DNA of 64,000 nucleotides, taken from contig JAVKOQ010000147.1 in NCBI GenBank assembly GCA_031835245.1, positions 1-64,000 of the forward strand. Reading direction: 5' to 3'. The notes beneath the pieces are model-generated. The model saw only the letters and a list, made by a program, of their open reading frames with translations, was not told the origin of the DNA and did not search any database. A program made the translations under genes and the position numbers. Within the stretch, counting starts at the first letter, position 1; every line of letters begins with the position of its first letter. Source of the stretch: Balamuthia mandrillaris (Eukaryota > Discosea > Longamoebia > Balamuthiidae). Shown piece by piece: positions 10,086 through 19,959 of this stretch.

Positions 10086-11600
10086 ATGAAAAGTAATGCG
10101 GGGCGGGGAATCATAATTGGATTATCCCTCCTCAGCATCACCTCCTGTCTTTACTTCTATTTCGCCCCTTCTGGTCCCGTCTTTCAGCTGTCCTCCACCG
10201 ACGAGAATGAAGCAGACGCGGTCCCAGCGAAAAATGAGGAGTTTGTATCTTTTACCGGACCGCTGTTCCATATCTCATGGACGGATGGTGAGCGACTCTC
10301 CTCCAACGGACTCTTTCGTGTGGTATCCGCCGCGGAAGATCACCGGGCCTTCCCTCCACCAGAACAGCTCAAAATTGGCCCTCGGCTTAGGACGTTTCCT
10401 GCGATTGGCAAAGCGCAACCTGTCCACAAAAGGATCTTTCAGTTCCACGCTGTCATTCACGACAATGTCACGTTCGCCGCCCAGTATTTCCTCTTCTCAA
10501 AGGCCGAGCTTTGGACCTACGCCGCGCCTCCAACCGGCACCCAAGACAGCTTCTGGGTGGAGAAGGTACCGGCGTTGCAGTGCTTCGCTCAACAACCCAT
10601 GGGGTTTGCCTTTCGACACAACCACGGAGCCACTTGGATGGATTTTGTCATCCGTTGCATATTTGACATGCCGCCTGCCCTTGTTGAAGCCGCATTATGT
10701 CGCGAGACTGCTTCTGCTGCACCTATGGATGGGAAGAGAAGATGCAAGCCAGCACATTTTGCTGTTCACGCTACGAAAGATGTTGCTCTATTTCCGGTGG
10801 AAGAAGTCCTACACTTTCCGTCGCTTTGGAGCCCATTACCAGTCCTACCCTCAGCAAAGTTGTCAACCACAGAACAAGAAACACTGGCCTTTCCTGAGGC
10901 TCCTTGGTATCAGGAGCGAAAAGAGCCACTGCCAATCGAAAGAGCGACATGCGCGGACTCCAACAACGTCACCGTTTGTGCTTTTATGGTGAAGAAGTAC
11001 AGCTGGACGCCTGATGACGAGCTGTGGTTGCTGTGGATGTTGGACGTCATAGGAGTGGACCGCGTATTCATCAACCTCTTCGTTGGCCCGACCAAAGCAG
11101 GAGAGCTACCTTCGGCCGAAGAGCTTCGCGAGAGGTTAGCCAGGAGTCACCCAGGACTGAAGTATCGGGTGGTATTGGTGGAGACCCAAGTGCCAGGAAC
11201 GCACGAGACCCATGAGCACATGCTGCAAGCCATGAACTGGGATGCTTTCCTCCGGTGGCAAGGCTACTGTCAGTATGCGTTCTCCTTGGACACAGATGAG
11301 TTTCCTCAGCTTTTCTCTTCGGTTCAACAGGATGCACCTCGGCGTGTGGATGCAAAGCGTTTCATCACCGAACATCGGAAAGAGCTGGAGGGACCGATGA
11401 ATGAGGTGTTGATGCCCCGTTTGTTGGCATCGAGGGAGCGCCCAGCATGGGAGGAGGAACGTGCCCTTGGTCCTTTCCTTGCAAGTGCTGCGAGGTGGGA
11501 GGGCCGCTTCCCTCGTCTGGACCGCTTGCGGGAGAACTTTTGGGGCAAAAGCTTGTTTCGGGTGAGAGGCTCCATTGAACCTTATCTGCAACGAAAATGA
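10086..11600 (+). CDS. Glycosyltransferase family 92 (DUF23), type II membrane protein
   Basis: Golgi-type glycosyltransferase of CAZy GT92 (members transfer galactose to fucose or other sugars). The 504-aa frame starts with a signal anchor (IIIGLSLLSITSCLYFYF). The GT92 core begins near residue 285: NNVTVCAFMVKKYSWTPDDE, then WLLWMLDVIGVDRVFINLF, and the donor-binding DxD as FSLDTDEFPQ. The frame stops at 11598 after GSIEPYLQRK, yet the sequence just after it in another frame (11578 to the stop at 11739) reads GEFPPSVAREVAHILHIRVK, the expected GT92 end with its conserved His-Arg. So the natural gene probably ends at 11739, with a frameshift between about 11575 and 11600: a real lesion, a sequencing error or a very short intron. 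It lacks introns otherwise. Confidence 0.82.
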   Translation: MKSNAGRGIIIGLSLLSITSCLYFYFAPSGPVFQLSSTDENEADAVPAKNEEFVSFTGPLFHISWTDGERLSSNGLFRVVSAAEDHRAFPPPEQLKIGPRLRTFPAIGKAQPVHKRIFQFHAVIHDNVTFAAQYFLFSKAELWTYAAPPTGTQDSFWVEKVPALQCFAQQPMGFAFRHNHGATWMDFVIRCIFDMPPALVEAALCRETASAAPMDGKRRCKPAHFAVHATKDVALFPVEEVLHFPSLWSPLPVLPSAKLSTTEQETLAFPEAPWYQERKEPLPIERATCADSNNVTVCAFMVKKYSWTPDDELWLLWMLDVIGVDRVFINLFVGPTKAGELPSAEELRERLARSHPGLKYRVVLVETQVPGTHETHEHMLQAMNWDAFLRWQGYCQYAFSLDTDEFPQLFSSVQQDAPRRVDAKRFITEHRKELEGPMNEVLMPRLLASRERPAWEEERALGPFLASAARWEGRFPRLDRLRENFWGKSLFRVRGSIEPYLQRK

Positions 11601-11739
11601 TGGGGAGTTTCCTCCGAGCGTGGCCAGAGAGGTGGCTCATATTCTTCACATCCGGGTGAAGCAAGGCCTCTTTGACAGCAAAGAACGGCGTACTCCTCCT
11701 CTTGAGAGGTTTTTCTTCCAAAAGAAAACCAACATTTGA

Positions 11740-12157
11740 CTATAACCACACCGTTATTTGTTTGGGCTTTTTCGCTTTGCTTTTTGGCAGTGGTTTCCTC
11801 TCTGTGAAATGGAGATACAGTCTTGCAGCCAGGCCACTGTTCACGGCTAAGAGCCTCTGGGCAAGAGCCATGGCTCTTCACCGCTTGTAATGCTTCCTTC
11901 CGTGTTCCGACGTTACCTCTGTTTGATTTCGGATTGGAGATTTGAAAAAATTGTGATGTCATCATATCTATAAAAGGAATAAAGTGACTATAATTGGTAA
12001 TTATCGGGTCATCTCGATTTCTTCATTCTTCTTTTCCATTTTCCAACTGAGAAAATCAGAAGAAAGCGGCAAAGAAATACGTTGCTCTTTCGTTGCGTTA
12101 CCTCTTCTTGACGACCACCGCCACGACTTCGTACACCAGAACTACCTTCGTATAACG
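11740..12157. promoter_or_regulatory. Promoter region of the nicotinamidase gene
   Basis: No coding signal. Holds a degenerate copy of the 26-bp CCAAT-core element (11922-11947; about 22 of 26 positions match) and TGATGTCATCA at 11954-11964; the same 11-mer recurs at 26257. Both lie on the sense strand of the downstream gene. Confidence 0.5.
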
Positions 12158-13233
12158 ATGCAGAAAGCACGCCCTTGTACATACTGTTTTCTTCTGCTGC
12201 TGGCCTTCGCGGCCCATTGTTTGCTGCTCGCTTCAGCCGCAACAAAGCCCGGCCAAGCAAAACGAGCCCTCATTATAGTCGACGTTCAAAACTGTTTTAC
12301 CGCCAACGGCACGCTTGCCGTGCCCAACGGCAACGAGGTCATTCCCGTCATCAACGGCATTCGGAAGAGCCACGAGAACCGCTTTGAGGCCGTTATACTC
12401 TCGCAGGACTGGCATTGCAGCGACCACGTCTCCTTTGCCTCCCAACATGAAGGAAAGAAGGTGTTTGATGCTGTAGAATTGAATTACGATGAAGAGGGAC
12501 GCCTTTGCAAGGACAAAGACACGACCGTAAAAGGCAAGGTTGGTTTCAGCCTTTTCTTCTTCTTGGTCGAATACGATCTTCCATTTCCTCATAACTTTTT
12601 TTTCCCTTTAAATAGAATGGCTATGCTGTGGACTGTGATGGGCCACCAGCGCATACACTCACGCAGGTCTTGTGGCCAGACCACTGCGTCATCGGCACGA
12701 AGGATGCTGATTTTCATCCACACCTCATTCAAAAGGTTTATATCCCTTCTCCTTGTGCTTGTTATAGTTTTTCTCGTTCTGCTTGCTCTCTTCTTCTTGC
12801 CTCTTTCTTCTTTCTTCTTGTGCTTCTCATCCTCCTTCAGCAAGACTTACATTTTCGCTTTCAGGCTACAGATATAATCATCCAAAAGGGAAACAAGTGC
12901 CACATCGATTCCTACTCTGCGTTCTTTGACAACGGGGAATTCACTTCCACTCCATTGCACAACATCCTCCAGTTGCGTGGTATCACCACCATCTACATCA
13001 CCGGCCTGGCCACCGACTACTGCACCTATTACACGGCGGTGGATGCCATGCAACTCGGTTATAAGACCTTCTTCGTGTGGGATGCCACACGAGGTATTGC
13101 AAAGGACACTATGCAAGCGGCCAGAGAGGATATGTTGCGGAAAGGAGTCACGGTCATCAATGCTGTAGACGTGGAGAACACTTTTGTAGAGGGACTTCCA
13201 CTCTCTTCTTATGAACATTGGCGGAAGCAATAA
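12158..13233 (+). CDS. Nicotinamidase / isochorismatase-family hydrolase with signal peptide
   Basis: Hydrolyses nicotinamide to nicotinate for NAD salvage. Three exons: 12158-12538, 12616-12735, 12865-13233, 289 aa. Catalytic Asp in ALIIVDVQNCF; metal ligands in SQDWHCSDHVSF; WPDHCVIGTKDADFHP fits the family's lysine/substrate region; nucleophile Cys in ITGLATDYCTYYTAVDA. The C terminus (INAVDV, ending YEHWRKQ) is divergent. Unusually, the N terminus is a strong signal peptide (CFLLLLAFAAHCLLLASAA), so the enzyme is predicted to be secreted or to sit in an endosomal/lysosomal lumen, where it could act on environmental nicotinamide. An upstream in-frame extension to 11984 is rejected because the ATG at 12158 begins the signal peptide. 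It converges with the next gene, 88 nt away. A pyrazinamidase-type activity is likely from the family. Confidence 0.9.
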
Positions 13234-13321
13234 GAAAACGAGAAAAGACAACAACAAACTTTATGGATAAAAGAAAAGCGTTACTGAGGAACAAAAAAGA
13301 AAGAAGATGTAGTTTCAGAAG

Positions 13322-14725
13322 TTACTTGTGGTGAGCCCGCCGGGAAGATCTCCGCGTAGGACAACCGTGCTCCTCAGCCCACTCCAACACTTCTTTATGT
13401 CTGTGTGATTTCGCCAAACGCCATGTTTGCTCATCCCAAGGGCATCCGTTCCCTCTTGCCCACTTCAACACCTCTAGGTGGCCATTTGCTGCTGCCCCGC
13501 TGCATGTTAGCTCGTTCCAAGGACATCCTTTGCTCCTCAACCACTTCAACACTTGAAGTTTTCCGTAGGCGGCGGCTGCCCAACATACTTCCTCTTGGCA
13601 AGCAAACACTCCATTCTTCCTCGCCCATTTCAGCACGTGCATCTGTCCTCCTTGTGCTGCAACTAGGCAAACAGAATAGGGTGTTAGCGGGCATCCATTC
13701 TCTTTCAACCACTTGAGAACTTCCACATGTCCGTTTAATGCAGCCTCGTCACACGCTCGTGTATCCCATGGACAACCGTTCTCCCTTAACAGCTTGAGCA
13801 CTTCCAAATGTCCTCCACTGGCTGCCATTCGGCTGCAATACACATCCAGCTCACAGTCTTCTTGCGCTAGGAGCCATTTCCAAACCTCGAGTTGTCCATG
13901 TTCAGCTGCCATTCGGAAGGTGAAGGAATCGCAAGGGCATCCGTTCTCTCTTGCCCACTTGAGCACCTCCACACGCCCGTTAGTGGCAGCCAACGCGCAT
14001 ACATTCACATCACAAGGGCAACCGTTGGTTCTTGCCCACATAAGCACTTCCAAATGACCTGCGCCTGCCGCCAACGAGCAGACCTCTTCGTCCCAAGGGC
14101 AGCCGTTCTCTCTCAACCACTTGAGCACCCCCAAGTGTCCGTTTTCAGCAGCACAAGCCGTGGTAGTGCTGTCCCAAGGGCAGCCGTTCTCTCTCGCCCA
14201 CTTTAACATCTCCAAGTCGCCTCTGGCTGCTGCCCCGTCGCACGTCTGGTGGTCCCAAGGACAGCCGTTTGACCAAAGCCCCTTGAGCACTTCAAAGTGT
14301 CCGTTCCAAGCGGCTTCTCTGCACGTCTCCTCTGTCCAAGGACAGTCCATCTGGTCGTGAGCCCACCGGATCACCTCCAGGCTACCTTGGCCGGCGGCGA
14401 TGGTGCAGGTGGATGCCTCCAACTTGTAGCCGTTGAGCACAGCCCATTGAAGCAACGGCAGAGCGGAACACGCGGTCTTCGCTGCGAACTTGTGGCGCAA
14501 TTGAGGAGGGCAGCAGCGGAACCACCGTCGACAGGTCCTTGCAGCGAAAGCTGCGGTGTTGTTTGGCAGCGTTGTGAAAATGTGGGAAATGATTTCGTCC
14601 GGGAGCATCTCGTCTGTCCAGCACCGTTCTTGCGGAAGCTCACAAGCGTTGTGTCGTCTTGTGTTGCTGGTTTCGCCATCGACGATGTCGTCCTCGTGGT
14701 GGCCTTGCCTTTTCCTCTTCCGCAT
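13322..14725 (-). CDS. F-box protein with NGCPWDE-type ankyrin-like repeats (copy 1)
   Basis: Single exon, 467 aa. N-terminal F-box (MLPDEIISHIFTTLPNNTAA, then CRRWFRCCP), followed by about 13 units of 27 residues on the plan GHLEVLKWARENGCPWDE, then TC and AA. This repeat class is common in Acanthamoeba-like amoebae and in large DNA viruses infecting them, and is usually grouped with ankyrin repeats. With an F-box it should act as a substrate receptor of an SCF (Skp1-cullin-F-box) ubiquitin ligase; the substrate is unknown. It is followed head-to-tail by paralogue 2 with 93 nt between, largely a (CT)n tract. The two share the pattern CRRWF-CCPP-LR after the F-box, so they arose by tandem duplication. 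The tail is Arg/His-rich. Confidence 0.85.
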   Translation of the reverse strand: MRKRKRQGHHEDDIVDGETSNTRRHNACELPQERCWTDEMLPDEIISHIFTTLPNNTAAFAARTCRRWFRCCPPQLRHKFAAKTACSALPLLQWAVLNGYKLEASTCTIAAGQGSLEVIRWAHDQMDCPWTEETCREAAWNGHFEVLKGLWSNGCPWDHQTCDGAAARGDLEMLKWARENGCPWDSTTTACAAENGHLGVLKWLRENGCPWDEEVCSLAAGAGHLEVLMWARTNGCPCDVNVCALAATNGRVEVLKWARENGCPCDSFTFRMAAEHGQLEVWKWLLAQEDCELDVYCSRMAASGGHLEVLKLLRENGCPWDTRACDEAALNGHVEVLKWLKENGCPLTPYSVCLVAAQGGQMHVLKWARKNGVFACQEEVCWAAAAYGKLQVLKWLRSKGCPWNELTCSGAAANGHLEVLKWARGNGCPWDEQTWRLAKSHRHKEVLEWAEEHGCPTRRSSRRAHHK

Positions 14726-14773
14726 TTTGTGTTCTCCGTTGGCGACAAATAGTAGAAGTGCTCTCTCTGCACT

Positions 14774-14779
<6 letters not shown>

Positions 14780-14819
<40 letters not shown>
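14780..14819 (+). repeat. (CT)n microsatellite between tandem F-box genes
   Basis: About 20 CT units between the start of copy 1 and the end of copy 2. On the minus (coding) strand of the neighbours it reads (GA)n. Confidence 0.9.
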
Positions 14820-14822
<3 letters not shown>

Positions 14823-16170
14823 TACAAAACAGCAATATAAAATGAGAAAAAATAAAGGGCGTTAGCGTCTCGCTGATGGGAAAAACTTTGTTCTTGCAAC
14901 CATGCCAGCATGTACTTATTACAACCAAGAACCGCAGCTCCGTACGTCCTATCATCCCAAGGACACCCATTCGCTCTGGCCCATTGCAATACGTCCAAAT
15001 GGCCGCCTGCCGCAGCCGAGGAGCAAGTGCTCTCATCCCAAGGGCACCCATTCTCTCTCTCGCCCATTGCAACACTTCTAAATGTCCACCAAACGCGGCT
15101 GCATTGCTCGTTTTCTTGTTCCAAGGACATCCTTGTTGCCGTAGCCACTTCAACACGTCCAAATGTCCCCCACCAGCAGCTGATCTGCAAGTACTTGCGC
15201 TCCAAAAGCATCCATTCGCTCTGGCCCATTGCAATACGTCCAAATGTCCACACTGTGCAGCTTGATGGCAAGTCTCTTCATTCCAAGGACATCCATTTGC
15301 TCTCGCCCACTTCAGGACCGTCAGGTGACCTCCCTCTGCTGCTAATGCACATGTTGCCTCCTCCCAAGGACAGCCATTCTCTCTCGCCCATCGCAACATT
15401 TCCAGATTACCACCAGCAGCTGCTCCATCACAGCACTCCTCCAAAGGACAGCCTTCCTCTTTCGCCCATTTTAACACCTCTAAGTGCCCGTTCATTGCAG
15501 CACAAAAAGAAGCCATACTGCCCCAAGGACAGCCGTTCTCTCTCGCCCACTTTAGTATCTCTAAGTCGCCTCTGGCTGCTGCGGCTTGGCTAGTTGGTTC
15601 ATCCCAGGGACATCCTTGTTCTCTCGCCCATTTCAGCACCTCCAAATGCCCGCCTGTAGCTGCCCAATAGCAAGTCCATTCGTCCCATGTGCAGCCGTGT
15701 CTACGAGCCGACTGCAGAACTTCCATATGTCCCTCAGCAGCAGCTGCCTCGCAAGTGTTATCGTCCCACGGGCATCCCTGCGCACGAGCCCACTGCAGCA
15801 CCTGGAGTTGACCCTGCGAGGCGGCCTCGATGCAGGTTATCTTGTCCATGGGGTAGTTGTTGTACTCCACGGCCCAACGGAGCAAGGCGAGGCGACTGCA
15901 TATGGTGCCAATGTGCAGCTTTTGGCGGAGGGGAGGAGGACAGCAGTTGAACCAGCGGCGACATGTTCTTGCGGCCACTGCCACCATGCCCTTGGGAAGA
16001 AGAGAGAAAATGTGGCACAGCAACTCGTCCGGAAGCAGCTCATTGATAAGCCCATAGGGGTCGTCCGTTCGTGTTCGTGGTCGCTTGTCCGGTGTCGATG
16101 TTTGGCTGCCGGCCTTGTTTTCTCCTTCCTCCATTGCGGAGACTTTGCGTCGCTGTCCTGAGCGTTTCAT
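14819..16170 (-). pseudogene. F-box/NGCPWDE-repeat gene (copy 2), interrupted by a 2-nt slip
   Basis: Starting at ATG 16170, the frame gives an F-box (LLPDELLCHIFSLLPKGMVA, CRRWFNCCPPPLRQKL) and about ten 27-residue repeats. Near 15051-15062 the codons for WARENG contain one extra GA compared with the other units, which shifts the frame; the remaining repeats (NGCPWDESTCSSAAAGGHLD onward to 14819) continue in another frame. So the gene is either recently broken by dinucleotide slippage, polymorphic, or misassembled at this spot. Without the shift the product would be about 450 aa, like copy 1. The upstream in-frame extension to 16257 lacks an ATG. Its promoter faces the Trk gene. F-box/SCF adaptor function is assumed from the family if expressed. 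Confidence 0.75.
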
Positions 16171-16312
16171 TTGTGTCGTCGGTCGTCCCACGGACGCTTG
16201 TTGTGGGGAGGAGGCTTTTTTTTTGTTGGAGGGGGACCCAAGCGTTGGCTGCTTCAAGGCGCCAGAAAGTTGCTCTCTTCCACAAACAGTTTCTGCTACG
16301 CGAAATTTTCAT

Positions 16313-16351
16313 GTCGTCACGGAGATCGAGTTACGCGCATTTCGTGACGAC
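16313..16351. promoter_or_regulatory. Inverted repeat of CRE half-sites in a divergent promoter
   Basis: GTCGTCACG at 16313-16321 and its exact inverse CGTGACGAC at 16343-16351, 21 nt apart, between the F-box copy 2 (-) and Trk (+) genes. TGACG is the bZIP half-site; the arms could also form a hairpin in the RNA. Confidence 0.4.
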
Positions 16352-16398
16352 ACGAATTATGAACTATAAAGATCGATCTACGAACACACGTCAGAGGC

Positions 16399-16406
16399 TG
16401 TCGACA
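16399..16406. promoter_or_regulatory. TGTCGACA palindrome
   Basis: Exact copy in the 424-nt divergent region between the F-box copy 2 and Trk genes, 189 nt before the Trk start. Downstream is A-rich leader and a short (CT)n tract (16503-16526). Confidence 0.55.
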
Positions 16407-16594
16407 TCAATTCGAACCCGAAAAAAGAAAAAGAAAAAGAAAAAGAATTCAAAAGAAGAAAACAGGAAAACAGCAAAGAACACTCCTTGGTTTGTCTCTC
16501 CTCTTCTCTCTCTCTCTCTCTCTCTCTTGCGCTCTTTTCGCTTGGTACACTCAAAAACTAATACCAAGCATCAGAGGCAAAAAAAAACAATTGC

Positions 16595-19500
16595 ATGGAG
16601 CATGAAAGCCATGCAACGAAATCAACCTCAGCTGGCGCCACCAGCACCAGAGCAAGCCGTCACTCCGATCCGTCCAAGCAGCGCTTTGTTGGCTCCACTG
16701 CTTCAGGAGACAAACTGCAAAAACGAAGGTCCGCCACCGAACGAAAACGCATCATCGACTACTTTGACCTGGCTGGCAGCCGTCTGAACGACGACGAGGA
16801 CTACCGTGATGAAAGCGAAGTCTCTATTTCTCCCTTTCAGCAACGACAACAGCAACAGAAGCCACAAAGAGGCAAAGGTCGTTCTCCTAGCAGGCCTTCT
16901 CTGATGCGTCTGTTGAAAGGTGGAGAGGAAGATGAAGAAGCAGAAGAAGAAGACCACGATGAAGCCAAAGGAGGCGCAGGAAACAGCTTTCCTCTGCAGA
17001 GGTTCTTCAAGCGAAGCGGCAAAAGAAAGGCACGGAGTGGCCACTCCTCGCCTTCACCACCCCCACCATTGACAAGCTCTCCACCCGCCGCCTCGCTTGC
17101 ACGCATGAGAGGTAAAAGAGGAGGTCGGTTTCATAGACTGGAGGAGGATCTCTCCGAAATAGAAGCCGAGGAGGAAGAGAGAGAACGAGGAAGAGAGCAA
17201 CGGTCCCCTTCTTCTTCTTCCACAGAGTTTAACGTCAATGACGAAGTCGACAAAAAGGAAGAAGACAGCAGCAGCGAAGACACAGAAGAAGAGCACCAAC
17301 CACAAGAACAAAGCTGGTGGCGGTGGCAATGGCAGCTGCATTGGCGCTATGAGATAACCTACTTTCGAGTGCATCTATTTTGCTTTGCCGCCTTGAGTCT
17401 CTTTGCTGGGTGGCTGCTCTGGCTGCTGGAAAGAGGCAACCCCTTGCACAACAACAACGACCAGCCGTTGGGCTTCACGGAGGCCATTTTCACCGCCACC
17501 TCTGCCGTCTGCGTGGTAGGCCTCAACGTGGTGGACTTTGCTCGCTTCAGGCCTATTAGTCAGTTGGTCATCTATCTCTGCATGCTGTTGGGAGCGCCTG
17601 TCATGGAAAGCCTTTGGCCTGTGCTTGTCCGCAAGTGGAACATGGTTAGACGCGTGAGACAAGCATTGCATGAACAGGAGGAGATAAGGAAGGCCAAATT
17701 GGCAAAAGAGACGGCGAGAGATTTGGAGGAGGAAGGAGGTAGACAAGTGGAAGAAAGAGAAGAACGGGAACGGAAAGAGGAAGGGGAGGAAGAAGGGACG
17801 ATGTATTTAAGTCGGAGGACGTCTAGCGTACTTTGTCGGGAGAAGAACAGTGTCAGTGGCTGGGTCGAGTATAGAGCTCTTGACAAGTTAAGTATTCCTT
17901 CCTTCTCTCTCTCTCTCTCTCATTTTATTTTCTTTGTACTAAAACAACGCTCTCAAACAAACACACAACAATAAAGAGTTCTGCTGTGGGTAGGTCTCTA
18001 TTTATTTGTATTACACGTGAGCAGCTTTCTTGTTCTAGCTATCTACCTTCAATTGTCATCAGAGGCGCAACACATCCTCCACAAGAATGAAGAGAACTCT
18101 TGGTTCTGGGCATTCTTCCACAGCCTCGCCGCTCTGAGCAACGCCGGCTTCGCTCTGATGCCTCACAGCCTTGAACAAATGAACCACCTTTCTTTGGTGT
18201 TATTGGTGCTGAGCGGGTTGACTCTTTTGGGCAACACTGCCTACCCCTGCGTGCTTCGCCTAATGCTTTGGCTACGGTATCGGTACCATCGTTCTCGTCG
18301 TAATCCAGAACGTTATCTCTACAGGTTTCTATTTATTTTTGTTCTCTTTCTCCTCCATATTTTTTCTGAAACAACGCACAAAAAACAAATATAGGTATCT
18401 TTTGCAACATCCTCGACGCTGCATGACACATCTCTTCCCTCAAAAAGAAACGATGGTGCTGTTCTTCATTATCCTGGCCTTTACTTTCGTAGAATGGGGC
18501 AGCTTCGTCTTTTTGGACTGGAACGCAGCTGCTTTGGCTCATCTCTCTCCATCGCTTCGCCTTGTTAACGGCTTCGCTCAATCCGTCTTTACGAGGACGT
18601 CAGGTTTCAACAGCGTGGATATCGCTTTGTTGAGCCCTGGAATGCAGGTGCTTTACTTGGGACTCATGTACATCTCTGTCTATCCTTTTGCTCTTTCGCT
18701 GCGCAGCACTGCTGAGTTTTCAGGTTCCTAATCTTGCTCTTCCTTTCCTTCTTCCCAATTCTTCCATCTCCTTTCTCCTTCTGTCTTGTTGTCTTGTTTC
18801 GTATTCTTCGCGTCCTCATCTTCTATTCTTTTTCACACCGAAACAGGTAATCCACGCAAGGAGGACGAACACGCTCACGAACGCAAGAACGTGCTCTACC
18901 AAGCTAAACGCATGCTCATTTGGGACAGCAGTTGGCTCTTCATTCCCTGGCTCCTCATCACTATCTTCGAGACAGAAAAAATCGTCTCCCCCGCCACTAT
19001 AGCTTCCTCCTCCACTCCAGCTCCTTTCACTATCTTTCGAATCCTGTTCGAAGTGGTGAGTGCTTATGGCTGCGTGGGTCTCTCTTTGGGCTTCCCTGGA
19101 GTCATTCATAGCTTTTGTGGAGTCTGGTCTCCATCCTCCAAGTGGATGCTCATCTTTGTCATGTTGATGGGACGACACAGAGGTTTACCTGACGATATCG
19201 ACAAAGCCGCAAAGATTGTTCTTCCTGCCTCTTCAACTTCTGCCTCATCGTCAGGCGATTCTTCTTCGTTAGAACGTGAGTTGATGGAAGATGAGGAGGC
19301 GATGATGATGGAGGAGGGAAGACGAGGAGGACAAAGACCCTCACGACCCTCCCTCAGCGCTCTTCGTTCATTCGTGCTTTCTGGTGGAAGAAGAAAACAG
19401 CAGAAACGCAAGGAGCGCCAACAAAGGGCGAAAGGGAAGCGGAGAGCGTATCATCACGTTCGCTCCAGCTCGTTGCCGTCGCGGCGGGAGTGGATGGCTG

Positions 19501-19622
19501 CGCTGGAGCAGGAGGAGCACCTGTTGGACTCCTTGGGGTCCTCCTCGCCGGAGAGAAGACCCAGCCCTCGCACCCTTTCCTCCGCTCTGCCTTCCTCCGC
19601 TCGCTTCTCCTTTGACCAATAG
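16595..19622 (+). CDS. Trk/HKT-type potassium transporter
   Basis: Plasma-membrane K+ (or Na+) uptake protein of the TrkH/Trk/HKT superfamily. Four exons: 16595-17886, 17977-18324, 18395-18723, 18847-19622, 914 aa. The first 250 residues are cytosolic, charged low complexity. Membrane part: ITYFRVHLFCFAALSLFAGW, then four pore loops recognisable by their sequence: AIFTATSAVCVVGLNVV (P1), FHSLAALSNAGFALMP (P2), FAQSVFTRTSGFNSVDI (P3), FEVVSAYGCVGLSLGFP (P4). Each keeps the filter Gly. A charged loop of about 90 residues (EEIRKAKLAKETARDLEEE) between P1 and P2 resembles the long hydrophilic loop of fungal Trk1. The C-terminal tail is basic and Ser-rich. Intron 1 has a short (CT)n tract. Cation selectivity cannot be settled from sequence. 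It may serve K+ nutrition or osmoregulation. Confidence 0.9.
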
Positions 19623-19959
19623 TTATTCGACTTTTTGCAATTTTATTTATGAGTTTGGACGATAATTGTTTAGAATTTTGAAAATTATTTAATACTTCTT
19701 CGCAAATTAAGTAAATTTTAATTAAGATAATTTACGAAAATCGATAAATATCCGATAAAAGAAAGAAAGAAGAACGACAACGAAAAAGAAGAGAGCAACG
19801 AAAAGTTTGGCGTGAGGTTGGTAAGTCTTTCTTCTTTCGTGTTGTTACGTATAAGTGGTTGCCCTGTATGCTTTAATATCATATAATAAACTTTACAAAA
19901 AACAGACAACAACCAGAAACAGCACAGCGGTCTGTTCACTAGGTATCCCCAAGAAGGAG
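19623..19959. other. AT-rich intergenic region
   Basis: Roughly the first 140 nt are strongly AT-rich (TTTAATTAAGAT-like palindromic stretches); the remainder is the leader of the PH-patatin gene. No coding signal seen. Confidence 0.5.

Noticed and set aside
13322-16170. F-box repeat genes as an inserted viral segment
   Set aside because: The repeat class is shared with large amoeba viruses, but there is no capsid, polymerase or other viral hallmark, and paralogues are scattered among ordinary host genes.
14371-16257. 628-residue minus-strand open frame spanning both F-box genes
   Set aside because: Past the slip at about 15055 it reads out of frame through the microsatellite and into copy 1 antisense-frame sequence; only the N-terminal 370 residues or so are the real repeat protein.
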